Origin: Saprospiraceae bacterium UBA2329
Lineage (GTDB): Bacteria > Bacteroidota > Bacteroidia > Chitinophagales > Saprospiraceae
Assembly: GCA_002344975.1 (NCBI GenBank)
Contig: DDUV01000062.1
Coordinates: forward strand, 127,521 to 191,520
Length of the DNA: 64,000 bases
Direction: 5' to 3'
How positions within the stretch are numbered: the first letter of the stretch is position 1; each line of letters opens with the position of its first letter. Positions 51,962 to 60,609 of this stretch are shown here, one piece after another. Below the pieces are notes generated by a model. It searched no databases and was not told the origin of the DNA. It was given only the letters and a program-made list of their open reading frames with translations. A program made the translations under genes and the position numbers.

Positions 51962-53509
51962 TTAAACCTCTTCTTCCGCCCAATCCGACACGGCCTTTTT
52001 CACACTATCGAAATTGATGCCTATACCAATTACGGGTTTATTTTCTAATCGTAGGGCAGCGGCATAGTCCTTGCGCCGAATTTGCGAGAGGGCTGCCTCA
52101 GCGCTCTGGTCTATTTTGAACTCCAGCAAATAAATATGCGTGGGGGTTTGCACCACAGCATCCATTCTGCCGTCGGAGGTATGCACCTCGCTTTGAATGA
52201 ACAGGCCGAGGTAGCGAAAATGCAAGTGTACCAAGGCATGATAAAAATGCTCGCCTTTTTCATCCAACAAATGGCTGGGTACTCCTTTGAGCATGGAGTT
52301 GATGACGGTGACTACCCGCGCAATGTCATTGGCGAAAAAAGCCTCCTCCAATTGCTGTACAGGAACTACCGTTTCCGGCGCGGCGCGATGAAGTAGTACC
52401 GATAGCAGATGCCCGGTCAGGGCTTGCTCCACTTCCCGGTTGGGGTAGTCAAGGGTATAAATACCGCGAATATGGTCTATATTTTTGATGGTCAGGTAGC
52501 CGGTTTGGAAGAGCAGAGAACGCGTTTCGAGGTTGTCTAAAGAATAACTTTCAAAAATCAGACCACTGACTTTCAGGTCATTAAGATTAAAATAACCCGA
52601 TTCTTTGATTTTCTGAATAAGGAACGTCGGCGTACCGGTTTTGAACCAGTAGTCTTGAAAAGACCCGGACGCAAAGAAGTTGAGCACCGAAAAGGGGTTA
52701 TATACATGGTCTCGTCCGTTCCAGGTGTAGCCGTCGTACCATGTCTTGATTTGAGCCAGCAACTCTTCCGTCGTAACGCCCGGCATTTCCTCCAAGGTGT
52801 ATTGCAGCCACTCCTGAAAAGTATTTTCCAATTCCGGCTGCGTATAACCCGTCAGAGTGGCATGGCGCGGGTTGAGCGTGATGTCGTTTAAATTGTTGAG
52901 ATCGCTGAAAATACTGACCTTGCTGAATTTCGACACGCCGGTAATGAGCAAAAACTCCAGATACGGGTCGGCGCTTTTGATGATGCTGTAAAAACTCTTC
53001 AAAATGCGCTGATGCTCAAAGGCGGTGGGCAACTGGTCTTTTTCTAAATAATCAATCAGTGGCTTGTCGTACTCGTCTATGAGCAATACGACTTTGCCTT
53101 TTTTTTCGGACAGTTCGCGTATCAACTCCCTGAACTTCTGGTCGTAGGTCGCCTCCTTGAGCGAAAGGCCATACATCGCCGCCTGCTCCTCTAATGTTTT
53201 GTGCAAAGCAGACTCCAAACCGCCCGTATTGTACCCGATCTCGTTGAACTGAATATGCACTACGGGGTGTACTTTCGTCCAATTCCATTGATTTTCAATC
53301 CAAAGCCCCTCAAACAAGTCCCGGCTGCCACTGTAAATTTCCCGAATGGTGGACAGCGTGAGCGACTTGCCGAAACGCCGCGGGCGAGAGAGGAAAAAGT
53401 ATTGCCCCGAGGAAATAAGCTGGTATATATGCCGGGTCTTGTCCACATAGAGGCAGTCGTCCTCTCTGATCTTGCGGAAAGTCTGTATGCCGATGGGTAA
53501 ATTTTTCAT
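51962..53509 (-). CDS. AAA-ATPase-like/PD-(D/E)XK nuclease-like protein, copy 2
   Basis: A 515-aa paralogue of the protein at 39449-41155. It shows the same plan: YVDKTRHIYQL, the reduced P-loop SRPRRFGKSLTLS (about 37-49), Walker-B-like VVLLIDEYDKPL (about 135-146) and the nuclease strand IYLLEFKIDQSAEAALSQIRRKDYA at the C-terminus. The ATG at 53509 follows a TATCTTTG box at a normal 21-nt leader. The two copies are diverged enough to be old duplicates or independent gains. Confidence 0.9.
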   Translation of the reverse strand: MKNLPIGIQTFRKIREDDCLYVDKTRHIYQLISSGQYFFLSRPRRFGKSLTLSTIREIYSGSRDLFEGLWIENQWNWTKVHPVVHIQFNEIGYNTGGLESALHKTLEEQAAMYGLSLKEATYDQKFRELIRELSEKKGKVVLLIDEYDKPLIDYLEKDQLPTAFEHQRILKSFYSIIKSADPYLEFLLITGVSKFSKVSIFSDLNNLNDITLNPRHATLTGYTQPELENTFQEWLQYTLEEMPGVTTEELLAQIKTWYDGYTWNGRDHVYNPFSVLNFFASGSFQDYWFKTGTPTFLIQKIKESGYFNLNDLKVSGLIFESYSLDNLETRSLLFQTGYLTIKNIDHIRGIYTLDYPNREVEQALTGHLLSVLLHRAAPETVVPVQQLEEAFFANDIARVVTVINSMLKGVPSHLLDEKGEHFYHALVHLHFRYLGLFIQSEVHTSDGRMDAVVQTPTHIYLLEFKIDQSAEAALSQIRRKDYAAALRLENKPVIGIGINFDSVKKAVSDWAEEEV

Positions 53510-53530
53510 AGCGCGGTAATGGAATATGGG

Positions 53531-53538
53531 CAAAGATA
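53531..53538 (-). promoter_or_regulatory. -7 box TATCTTTG
   Basis: Minus-strand match to TAnnTTTG, 21 nt before the ATG at 53509. Confidence 0.45.
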
Positions 53539-53571
53539 CGAAAAGAAAAAACTTGCGCGAAACCCAACTAC

Positions 53572-54105
53572 TTAGGCCCCCTCTCGCTGCCCCCGGAAAA
53601 ACGCCCGCACTTCTTCCCAGTTGTTCACGCGTATGAAATCGGTCTCTAAGGCATTGTGCGAAGCCGTGAACAAAAGCGGAGTGCCCTCAAACGAGCGCAG
53701 GTTTTTGACGTGGTCGTCTATCATGTAATCGCCGCGAAGTGCGCGTTTGTCGCCACAAAAAATGACGTTCTTCCAGGGGATAAAAGAAAAATGCTCCTCC
53801 AGCCAGTCGTACTTCTCGGTCAGCGAGTGCCTGAATTCCATAGCCGCCGAATTGATGAATACTTCGTAATGGTCCATCAACTCCCGAATGACCTCCTGGC
53901 TGCCCGGCATTACAGGTAAATCGGAGAAAAAGCCTTTGTCGTGTAAATACCCCCGAACGCGATCTGCGCCCGGCAATTCGTAAATCTTTTTGCCCCAAAA
54001 CTCCATCCGGTCGGGGCGGCGACCGAACTCGCGTTCAAAAATGTCCAAAAACTTGGGATAGACGTCGGCGATGACCTCGTCCATGTCAATCAATATTCTT
54101 TTCAT
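53572..54105 (-). CDS. 5'(3')-deoxyribonucleotidase-like HAD phosphatase
   Basis: A 177-aa HAD-superfamily phosphatase of the NT5C deoxyribonucleotidase type. Motif I is DMDEVIADVYP, with the nucleophile Asp and second Asp. The later motifs are INSAAMEF (motif II Ser), KNVIFCGDKR (motif III region) and GDYMIDDHVKN with the metal-binding DD. It likely hydrolyses deoxynucleoside monophosphates. The neighbour upstream is a spaced sugar-transferase gene, with 7-bp-periodic repeats between them. Confidence 0.9.
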   Translation of the reverse strand: MKRILIDMDEVIADVYPKFLDIFEREFGRRPDRMEFWGKKIYELPGADRVRGYLHDKGFFSDLPVMPGSQEVIRELMDHYEVFINSAAMEFRHSLTEKYDWLEEHFSFIPWKNVIFCGDKRALRGDYMIDDHVKNLRSFEGTPLLFTASHNALETDFIRVNNWEEVRAFFRGQREGA

Positions 54106-54124
54106 ATAATATGGTTATTTATAC

Positions 54125-54280
54125 AGCTTCAAGCTGTTAGCTTCGAGCTACGAGCTTATTTCTCCAAAATTGAAATAAAATTCTTCTTCAAAGTACATTT
54201 TGGAATTTACCTAAATGGACAATGATTCTTTTTCATTAAGTTATCAAGCTCGTGGCTCGCAGCTCGTGGCTTTTGGAACG
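54125..54280. repeat. AGCTNNN 7-bp repeats flanking an AT-rich core
   Basis: AGCTTCA/AGCTGTT/AGCTTCG/AGCTACG/AGCTTA (54125-54158) and, about 90 bp on, an inverted match near GCTCGTG/GCTCGCA/GCTCGTG (54249-54271). GAGCTACGAGCTT and AAGCTCGTGGCTC are complementary with one mismatch and could form a long stem. No gene lies within. Confidence 0.6.
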
Positions 54281-54299
54281 ATGCTGACATTCTGAGCTA

Positions 54300-55739
54300 T
54301 TACTTCCCTTTACCCTGCAACAACACCAGCAAGGTGTAAAACATGATCTTGAAATCGAGTGCCAGCGACATGTTTTCGATGTAGAGAATGTCGAATTTCA
54401 TGCGCTGCACCATTTGGTCCACGTTCGATGCGTAGCCGTATTTCACCATGCCCCAGGAGGTGATGCCGGGGCGCACCTTGAGCAAATGCTTGTAATGCGG
54501 TGCTTTTTGCAAAATCAGATCAATGTAATATTGGCGTTCGGGGCGCGGCCCCACCAGCGACATATCGCCGATGAGTACATTGAAAAATTGCGGCAGTTCG
54601 TCTAATCTCCATTTGCGCATCACGGCGCCCCAGGGCGTGCAGCGCGGGTCGCCGTCGTGAGACAGCCTCGGCCCCTCGGCTTCGGCGTCCAATGACATGG
54701 AGCGGAATTTGAAAATCAGGAAAGGCTTTCCGTTGATGCCCACGCGTTCCTGTTTGAAAAAAATAGGGCCGGGCGAAGACCAGCGCACCCGCAGGGCAAT
54801 GTAGAGGTAGAGCGGAGAGAGTAAGAGCAAAAACACAGATGAGGCCGCCACGTCAATCAGGCGCTTGATAAGACGCTGCCAGCGAGCCATCAGTCCGCGC
54901 TTGATCTCGATGAGTACGGCGCCGTACAAGTGGTTCATTTTCACCGTTCCCAACAGAATGTCGTACATGTCGGGAATGATTTTTACCAAAATGCGCTCGT
55001 CAAAATCAAAGAGGATGTTGAGGATTTCACTGAGCCGGTTGTGCTCCGAGGTCTCTATGGCGATAATGACTTCCTCTACGTTATGCTCCGGGATGATCCG
55101 CGGCAAGTCTTCGATGCGGCCCAGCCGAGGCAGACAACTTGCCAGCTCGTTTTTGCTTTTGCCGTTGGTATCAATGAATCCGATGAATTTGTAGCCTAAT
55201 CCTTTTTCCCTTCCGGTAATGTCTTCAAAGAGGTCAAGTGCATTTTGATTGCCTCCGATGAGGAGTGTGTTGTAAGTGATTTCACCCGACTTGAGACGGC
55301 GGCTGGCGCGCGTGAGCAGGATCATACGCACCGTGCCTGTGAGGCTGAAATGCAGCAGAAAAAGGGTAAAAAATGAGTTGTAGTAGGTAGTATAGTTGGT
55401 AACGAAATCGTCTAAAATGAGGGTAAAGAACAAAAACAAAACCCCAAAAAAACTGAGAAAAAGCGTACGGGTAAGCGTCGCGAGCCTTGACATTCGGTAG
55501 ATGTCGTTGTACTGATCGAAAATACCGTAAAACAGCAGCCAGCCCAATGGAATGATGAGGATGCCGTACAGGAAATTGGGGTCATTCAGGGTAGCCGTTC
55601 CTAAAGAAGCGCCCTCCAAATGTTTGCGATACATAAAGAAGCAAGCCCATGACAGCATGGCGGTCACAAAGTCGGCAGCCTGGTACATCAAGGTGTGCCG
55701 TTGTCGTTTGCGTGTCATATCATGTCGTTGTCCCATCAT
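54300..55739 (-). CDS. Polyprenyl-phosphate sugar-1-phosphate transferase (exopolysaccharide)
   Basis: A 479-aa initiating glycosyltransferase that transfers a sugar phosphate to undecaprenyl phosphate. The N-terminus has about four membrane helices, followed by a CoA-binding-3 type cytoplasmic domain (LLIGGNQNALDLFEDITG). A fifth helix (VAASSVFLLLLSPLYLYIAL) leads into the catalytic domain (FFKQERVGINGKPFLIFKFRSM, RKWRLDELPQFFNVLIGDMSLVGPRPE). Length and order fit the family. Two adjacent ATGs (55739 and 55736) open the frame. A dehydrogenase gene about 1 kb away is a possible partner. Confidence 0.93.
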   Translation of the reverse strand: MMGQRHDMTRKRQRHTLMYQAADFVTAMLSWACFFMYRKHLEGASLGTATLNDPNFLYGILIIPLGWLLFYGIFDQYNDIYRMSRLATLTRTLFLSFFGVLFLFFTLILDDFVTNYTTYYNSFFTLFLLHFSLTGTVRMILLTRASRRLKSGEITYNTLLIGGNQNALDLFEDITGREKGLGYKFIGFIDTNGKSKNELASCLPRLGRIEDLPRIIPEHNVEEVIIAIETSEHNRLSEILNILFDFDERILVKIIPDMYDILLGTVKMNHLYGAVLIEIKRGLMARWQRLIKRLIDVAASSVFLLLLSPLYLYIALRVRWSSPGPIFFKQERVGINGKPFLIFKFRSMSLDAEAEGPRLSHDGDPRCTPWGAVMRKWRLDELPQFFNVLIGDMSLVGPRPERQYYIDLILQKAPHYKHLLKVRPGITSWGMVKYGYASNVDQMVQRMKFDILYIENMSLALDFKIMFYTLLVLLQGKGK

Positions 55740-55843
55740 ACGCGGGCGAGATAGTTGCGGTGCGGAAGCTCGGTTTTGCCTTGCTGAACGAAGGGTTGGC
55801 TTTCGGAGTCCTCCTTCTCTCAGGCAATCGCTTTACCTCCTTG

Positions 55844-56728
55844 TCAAAAATGCACCAGTTTCACATTGTCAATCCACACTTTGGCCACTTTTTTCTCCGG
55901 CACGCCGTTTTGCACGGGAATGGCCGCCTGCAAAACGATTTGATATTGCGGAAAGCGGCTATTGAATATCGTCTGGCTGAGATTGAAATAAATTTTGTTC
56001 CAGTCTGCTCTGGCCCTGAACCCGGACTCATACAAGGTAGTGCCGGCGATGGGGCCTCCTGTTTCAAAGCCTACCAGGCCCACCAGTACATCCACATCCG
56101 ATTTGTAATTCATCTCCAGATACACATAGGGAGAGCTACTGTTCAGCCCGCTCAGCAGCGGGAGCGCCACCACTTCGGCCACCGTATTCATCGAGTCCAG
56201 CACAAACACACCGGAAGCCTCGCCTTCAAAAGGCATTTCGGCACTCCTTTGTACTGCCTGCGCTGTAGTTCCAGTGCGTACCGTGCGAAAAATGTGTTGT
56301 GGCCCTTCAAAATTTTCAATGAAGGCAAACTTCGTTTCGGGCAGATAGCTCGTCATTGGACGAATGATCTGCGTTTCATTGGCGCCCAGATTCACGGTTA
56401 CCGTCACCGGAGCGTAAAATGGATAAATTTCGGGCAGTTCTCCAATACCGTTGTCTTTGATGCCTGCCTGCAAAGTCAAAGGTTGAGGGCCTGTTCCCAA
56501 AACGGGGAAAGCTGTGCCAAACCGATAGGCGCCTAAAAAATCGTTGCCGGCAGATACCCACACCTCGCTGATCTTGGACGAAGCGCTGCCCTGGTTGGCC
56601 GTCGTAGTGATCTGAAAAGGCTCTATGGAAACGTATCCGGGAATCGGCTCTTCCGGATTGATGAGATCGCACCCTGTAAGAGTGGCCAGTCCCCATATCA
56701 GCAAACTTGTTTGCAAAAAAAACCTCAT
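55844..56728 (-). CDS. Exported lipoprotein, beta-sandwich type, unknown
   Basis: A 294-aa lipoprotein (LIWGLATLTGCDL, Cys at about 20). The mature protein is predicted beta-rich with two plausible sandwich domains: residues about 30-130 (PGYVSIEPFQITTTANQGS) and about 140-294 (FAFIENFEGPQHIFRTV, FNLSQTIFNSRFPQYQIVLQ). The second half looks carbohydrate-binding-like, but no firm family is evident. It lies between the sugar transferase and an oxidoreductase on the same strand, which suggests a role in the surface-polysaccharide region. This is context only. Confidence 0.78.
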   Translation of the reverse strand: MRFFLQTSLLIWGLATLTGCDLINPEEPIPGYVSIEPFQITTTANQGSASSKISEVWVSAGNDFLGAYRFGTAFPVLGTGPQPLTLQAGIKDNGIGELPEIYPFYAPVTVTVNLGANETQIIRPMTSYLPETKFAFIENFEGPQHIFRTVRTGTTAQAVQRSAEMPFEGEASGVFVLDSMNTVAEVVALPLLSGLNSSSPYVYLEMNYKSDVDVLVGLVGFETGGPIAGTTLYESGFRARADWNKIYFNLSQTIFNSRFPQYQIVLQAAIPVQNGVPEKKVAKVWIDNVKLVHF

Positions 56729-56755
56729 ACTGCGATTTGTGTTATGAAAACCAGA

Positions 56756-57790
56756 TCAGGAAGTAATTCTGATATCGCCTCCCGATTTATCAATATTTAA
56801 TCCTGCCGCTGCCTGCCTTCGCTCCATATCGGCAATGATGCGCCAGGCCAAGCGGAGCGCATCGTACCCGTCTTCAATGCTCACTTTGGGGCGGCTCTGT
56901 TGCAGGATGCTCTCTGCAAAACTTTCGAGTTCCAACTTGATGGCGTTCACTGGTTCAATGGGGGGCGTTTGTATATGCACCACCTTTGTACCTGTGGCTG
57001 TCGGCATTTCCATCACAGGAATGCCCTGTGCCGGCGAGGCGTCGTCTTTATCGCGGAGTTGGATAACTTGTGCTTGTTTTTCCAACAAATCAAGGCTGAT
57101 GTAGGCATCGCGCTGGAAGAGCCGTACCTTTCTCATTTGTTTCAAAGATATGCGGCTGGCTGTGAGATTGGCCACGCAGCCGTTGCCAAACTCTATGCGT
57201 GCGTTGGCTATGTCGGGCGTATCGCTCACCACGGCTACTCCGCCCGCACTCACGGCTGTTACCGGCGCTTGTACCAAGCTGAGAATGATGTCAATATCAT
57301 GGATCATCAGGTCCAACACTACCGACACATCAGCGCCGCGCGGATTGAACTGCGCCAAACGATGGGCCTCAATAAACATGGGATGCAATGGCACGTCTCC
57401 CAAAGCCAGCAATGCCGGATTGAAACGCTCTACATGCCCCACCTGTACCTTCAGCCCTGCCGCCTGGCTCAGGCGAACCAATTCTTCCGCTTCTGCCAAA
57501 GTGTGGGTCAGCGGTTTTTCTATAAAAATATGGCGTCCTTTGGCAATGGCGGCTTTCGCCAAAGCAAAATGAGTGGGCGTGGGCGTCACGATGTCCACCA
57601 CATCCACCGCATCCAGCAATGCCTCTATGGTTTCAAAGCGATGTGCGCCGTAAGTTTCCTGTGCTTGAAGAGCTGTTGCGTCGTCGGGGTCGTAAAAACC
57701 AGCCAACTCCCATACGTCCGATGCCAAACCGATACATTTGAGGTGAATTTTGCCCAGATACCCGGCGCCGAAAACCCCGATTTTTAACAT
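56756..57790 (-). CDS. Gfo/Idh/MocA-family oxidoreductase
   Basis: A 344-aa NAD(P)-dependent dehydrogenase. The ATG at 57790 gives a Rossmann start LKIGVFGAGYLGKIHLKC, and the longer frame from 57844 lacks a better start. The conserved EKPLTHTLAEAEELV carries the active-site Lys, and the C-terminal part has the beta-sheet domain (VVLDLMIHDIDIILSLV with the His/Asp pair). Such enzymes oxidise sugars or inositols. The neighbours (sugar transferase, lipoprotein) suggest nucleotide-sugar or glycan metabolism. Confidence 0.93.
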   Translation of the reverse strand: MLKIGVFGAGYLGKIHLKCIGLASDVWELAGFYDPDDATALQAQETYGAHRFETIEALLDAVDVVDIVTPTPTHFALAKAAIAKGRHIFIEKPLTHTLAEAEELVRLSQAAGLKVQVGHVERFNPALLALGDVPLHPMFIEAHRLAQFNPRGADVSVVLDLMIHDIDIILSLVQAPVTAVSAGGVAVVSDTPDIANARIEFGNGCVANLTASRISLKQMRKVRLFQRDAYISLDLLEKQAQVIQLRDKDDASPAQGIPVMEMPTATGTKVVHIQTPPIEPVNAIKLELESFAESILQQSRPKVSIEDGYDALRLAWRIIADMERRQAAAGLNIDKSGGDIRITS

Positions 57791-57808
57791 AACGTCTGTT
57801 TTACCCGG

Positions 57809-57816
57809 TAAAGGTA
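57809..57816 (-). promoter_or_regulatory. -7 box TACCTTTA
   Basis: Minus-strand near-match to TAnnTTTG, 18 nt before the ATG at 57790. Confidence 0.38.
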
Positions 57817-57944
57817 AGCCAAAATGGTTACACCCAAATACCAACGCGGGTCTTTACTTTGTGGTATTCTTACAGAGCTGGTTGGTCGTACCCGCGACGG
57901 AAACAATGAATCAGGGAATATAAGCAGGGCGAACAAACTGAATC

Positions 57945-58244
57945 TCAACGATAATACATCAGCACACCGCCCAACAGGGTAATCAGTGCAATGAGCACCG
58001 AAGCCATGCGCACCGAAAAGCGAATGTATTTCACAAAGTTGAGAATATCGGTTTTAGCTTCAGGATACAAGGGCAGGATTTCTTCCTCTAAGCGGCGGGC
58101 ATTGAAAAAGTGCGCCGCGCCAAAGCGGACGTTCTGCCGAGCCAAGCGCTGGTAAGTTCTCAGCACCCGAATTCTGAAATAGAAATTGAGCACTACCATG
58201 GCAGCAAACAAGGCCATCAGGCTAAAAATCAGAGCTATTTGCAT
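57945..58244 (-). CDS. Small two-helix membrane protein
   Basis: A 99-aa protein with an N-terminal helix (IALIFSLMALFAAMVVLNFYF), a basic amphipathic middle (RTYQRLARQNVRFGAAHFFNARR) and a C-terminal helix (ASVLIALITLLGGVLMYY). No family recognised. The whole length is coherent and the start is clear. A strong hairpin sits 33-65 nt upstream of its ATG and may control it. Confidence 0.72.
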   Translation of the reverse strand: MQIALIFSLMALFAAMVVLNFYFRIRVLRTYQRLARQNVRFGAAHFFNARRLEEEILPLYPEAKTDILNFVKYIRFSVRMASVLIALITLLGGVLMYYR

Positions 58245-58276
58245 GGAAAAACGGGATATGAAACGTCCTAAAAATG

Positions 58277-58309
58277 AAAAGTGCGAAAGCCGGGCGGCTT
58301 TGCACTTTT
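58277..58309 (-). promoter_or_regulatory. 14-bp hairpin with one bulge, upstream of small membrane protein
   Basis: AAAAGTGC (58277-58284), a bulged G, AAAGCC (58286-58291), loop GGGC, then GGCTTT (58296-58301) and GCACTTTT (58302-58309). It lies 33-65 nt before the ATG at 58244. On the minus strand CATTTTTAGG follows, so it may act as a leader terminator or attenuator. Confidence 0.55.
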
Positions 58310-58655
58310 CGGAAAAAAACTAAACCCCAGTTATAGATCTTTCAGAGTCGAAACTCTTTACATTTTTATTTTTTAAAACTTCCGATCATCAAGATGATCT
58401 TTCAGTTGCTGTTTTTTGCAATCACGATGCAAAGATAAGCGGCCTTTGATAAATGTCAAGCTTTTCGCTGATTTTTTTTGAGGCCTCCTGCTTTTTTTCG
58501 TGTGGGCAAAAATTTCTGTTTTGATGTTGGTTAAAATTGATGTATCAACATTTAACGATACAAAGTTAAGCCTCTTTATTCTGAAATGCAAGTTTTTTGC
58601 ACAAAAAAATGTCTCAAAAAATACGGTGTGGGCATTTTTGCAATCCAGCGGTAGC

Positions 58656-58703
58656 AAACCAAAAGTAAACGGCGTATTGAATGCCTTGACAATCAATACG
58701 CCG
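58656..58703 (-). terminator. Terminator of the MBL/rhodanese gene
   Basis: CGGCGTATTGA (58670-58680) pairs perfectly with TCAATACGCCG (58693-58703). On the minus strand TTTACTTTTGG follows. It lies 9 nt after the stop at 58712. Confidence 0.78.
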
Positions 58704-58711
58704 CGTTCACA

Positions 58712-60163
58712 TCAATAAGCAGCCGCCATGGCGTCGTCTATGATCTCTTGTGGAATGGTAGTAGGACAAACAAAATCTGTTTTCGGCACCTGCGACTCTT
58801 CCACCGCCCGCCAGCCACCGTAAACATCAACGACATTCTGGAAGCCACGCGCTTTGAGGATCGAAGCCATAATCATGGAGCGATACCCTCCGAGGCACTG
58901 TACATAGTACTTTTGGCGTGCGTCCAATTTGTACATGTTGTTGTTGATGTAGTCCAATGGGAAATTTTGGGCGCTGAGGGCATGATGAGACAAGTACTCG
59001 GAGGGCTTGCGCACATCTAAGTAATTGTCAACAACGCCAACCTTGAGGCGAAGCGCGAGTTCATCGGCAGTAACCGACTCTATGGTGTCCACTGCGCGTC
59101 CCGTGGCAGTCCAGGCTTCAATACCGCCTTTCAGATAGCCAAGCGTATTATCGTAACCCACGCGAGCCAGGCGGGTGACCACCTCTTCCTCCCGACCTTC
59201 GGGGGTAAGGAGTACGATGGGCTGATGCAAATCCACAATCAAAGCGCCGACCCAGGGCGCAAAGGCGCCGTCAATCCCTATAAATATGGAACCGGGGATG
59301 AAACCCTCCCGGAAAACATCTTCATGGCGGGTATCCAATATGAGCGCGCCCTCGCTCTCCGTGAGCAATTCGATCTCGGCCGGGCTGAGTGGTACTGCGC
59401 CGCGTTTGAGCACCGCATCGAAACTGCCGTAGCCCTTTTTATTGAGCATGGCATTTTTTGCAAAATATTGCGGCGGCGGCGCCAAACCTGCTGTCACCTC
59501 GGCAATGAACTCATCTTTGGTCATATCGGCGCGCAGGGCATAGTTGGTTTCCTTCTGATGGCCCAAGGTATCCCAGGTGTCGCTGCTCATGTTTTTGCCG
59601 CAGGCCGAACCGGCGCCGTGAGCAGGATACACAATGACATCATCTGCCAAAGTCATGATCTTGTTGCGGAGGCTGTCGTACAGCCACCCGGCCAGGTCTT
59701 CTTTTGTAACGGAGCCGGCCTTCTGAGCCAGGTCGGGTCGGCCTACGTCGCCGATGAAGAGCGTATCGCCGGTGAAGATGGCGTAATCCTTCCCATTTTC
59801 ATCCTTCAGTAGAAAAGTGGTGGATTCGGGCGTGTGGCCGGGGGTGTGCAAAATTTTGAACGTAAGACGTCCTACTTTCAGTTCCTCGCCGTCTTGGGCC
59901 TCGTGCTTGTCAAATTCGGTGGCGGCGCCGGGACCATATACGATGGCAGCGCCGGTCTTTTTGGCCAGGTCTAAGTGCCCCGACACAAAATCGGCATGGA
60001 AGTGCGTCTCGAAGATATACTTCAGCGTAGCGCCTTCTTTTTCCAATTTCTCCATATAAGGCTGGGTCTCGCGCAGGGGGTCAATGATGACAGCCTCGCC
60101 GTCGCTCTCGATGTAGTAGGCTGCTTCCGCCAGACATCCGGTATAGATTTGTTCAACTTTCAT
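58712..60163 (-). CDS. Metallo-beta-lactamase hydrolase fused to two rhodanese domains
   Basis: A 483-aa protein with an N-terminal MBL fold (THFHADF, His54/His56/Asp58; HTPGHTPES) like persulfide dioxygenase, followed by two rhodanese domains. The first (ALILDTRHEDVFREGFIPGS) lacks the active-site Cys: its loop reads LLTPEGRE. The second (YYVQCLGGYRSMIMA) keeps it. This suits oxidation of persulfide sulfur, with sulfur carried to the active rhodanese. HxHxDF in place of HxHxDH is common in mono-iron persulfide dioxygenases. The ATG at 60163 is used, because the frame reaches a TTG 6 nt upstream only. Confidence 0.92.
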   Translation of the reverse strand: MKVEQIYTGCLAEAAYYIESDGEAVIIDPLRETQPYMEKLEKEGATLKYIFETHFHADFVSGHLDLAKKTGAAIVYGPGAATEFDKHEAQDGEELKVGRLTFKILHTPGHTPESTTFLLKDENGKDYAIFTGDTLFIGDVGRPDLAQKAGSVTKEDLAGWLYDSLRNKIMTLADDVIVYPAHGAGSACGKNMSSDTWDTLGHQKETNYALRADMTKDEFIAEVTAGLAPPPQYFAKNAMLNKKGYGSFDAVLKRGAVPLSPAEIELLTESEGALILDTRHEDVFREGFIPGSIFIGIDGAFAPWVGALIVDLHQPIVLLTPEGREEEVVTRLARVGYDNTLGYLKGGIEAWTATGRAVDTIESVTADELALRLKVGVVDNYLDVRKPSEYLSHHALSAQNFPLDYINNNMYKLDARQKYYVQCLGGYRSMIMASILKARGFQNVVDVYGGWRAVEESQVPKTDFVCPTTIPQEIIDDAMAAAY

Positions 60164-60358
60164 GGTCAATACTTTGATTTTAGATTGGTGTGGTGTTCAA
60201 AACGGCCATGTAAAAATGGCATCGCAAAGATGAATGATTTTTAACAGCTCAGTTTGTGATGGCGTTCACAAAAGAAATTTTTAAAAAAAACAGACTTTTT
60301 TGTTTACCCCGCCTCCCCTGCATTCATTAACAGGCAAATCAAACAAAACAGACTTGCC
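60164..60358. other. Spacer upstream of the exported-protein run
   Basis: 195 bp, AT-rich near 60240-60300. It contains the divergent leader regions of the MBL gene and the cysteine-rich lipoprotein. A CATCTTTG-like box on the minus strand (about 60223-60230) could serve the MBL gene. No repeat or gene is seen. Confidence 0.45.
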
Positions 60359-60583
60359 ATGAAAAAGAAATCCATCTTCCACCTCTTCCTTTTCCTGTGG
60401 ATACTGACTGCGTCTTTCGGCTGCTTTGAAGAAAAGGACTTCCCGCCAGGCTCACAGAAATTTTGCAAGCCCTGTTTTGAAGACTCTGACTGCTGTTGTG
60501 GATTGAGTTGTCTGCCCTTCCGAACCAATCTCACATTTGTACACAGGTGCGCAACGACAAGCACACAAACCTGTCCGGAATAA
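60359..60583 (+). CDS. Small cysteine-rich lipoprotein
   Basis: A 74-aa protein. The signal peptide ends in ILTASFGC, a lipobox, so it is probably a lipoprotein. The mature part has eight further cysteines in a compact pattern: C-x2-C-x5-CCC-x3-C, then two near the end. The middle (CEDSDCCC-like, GLSCLP) recalls disulfide-knot toxins and inhibitors such as knottins, but I claim no homology. It starts the rightward run with four other exported proteins and may be a secreted effector, inhibitor or metal-binding protein. Confidence 0.72.
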   Translation: MKKKSIFHLFLFLWILTASFGCFEEKDFPPGSQKFCKPCFEDSDCCCGLSCLPFRTNLTFVHRCATTSTQTCPE

Positions 60584-60609
60584 TGCTTCATATTACAATA
60601 CCGTCAACG

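Larger units (their letters stand above)
58245..58711. other. AT-rich intergenic region, no gene seen
   Basis: 467 bp, markedly more AT-rich than the rest of the window. It holds a hairpin at 58277-58309 and a terminator at 58656-58703. Two overlapping frames on opposite strands (58373-58696 and 58500-58718) have no family features, no good start context and AT-driven composition, so I do not call genes. Confidence 0.7.

Noticed and set aside
57846..57897. CGCGGGT/ACCCGCG inverted repeat upstream of the Gfo/Idh/MocA gene
   Set aside because: Seven bp of stem with a loop of nearly 40 nt is not convincing as a hairpin. An operator cannot be excluded but is not supported.
58373..58718. Overlapping small frames on both strands in the AT-rich gap
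   Set aside because: Composition follows the AT content, there are no family features, and they overlap a terminator.
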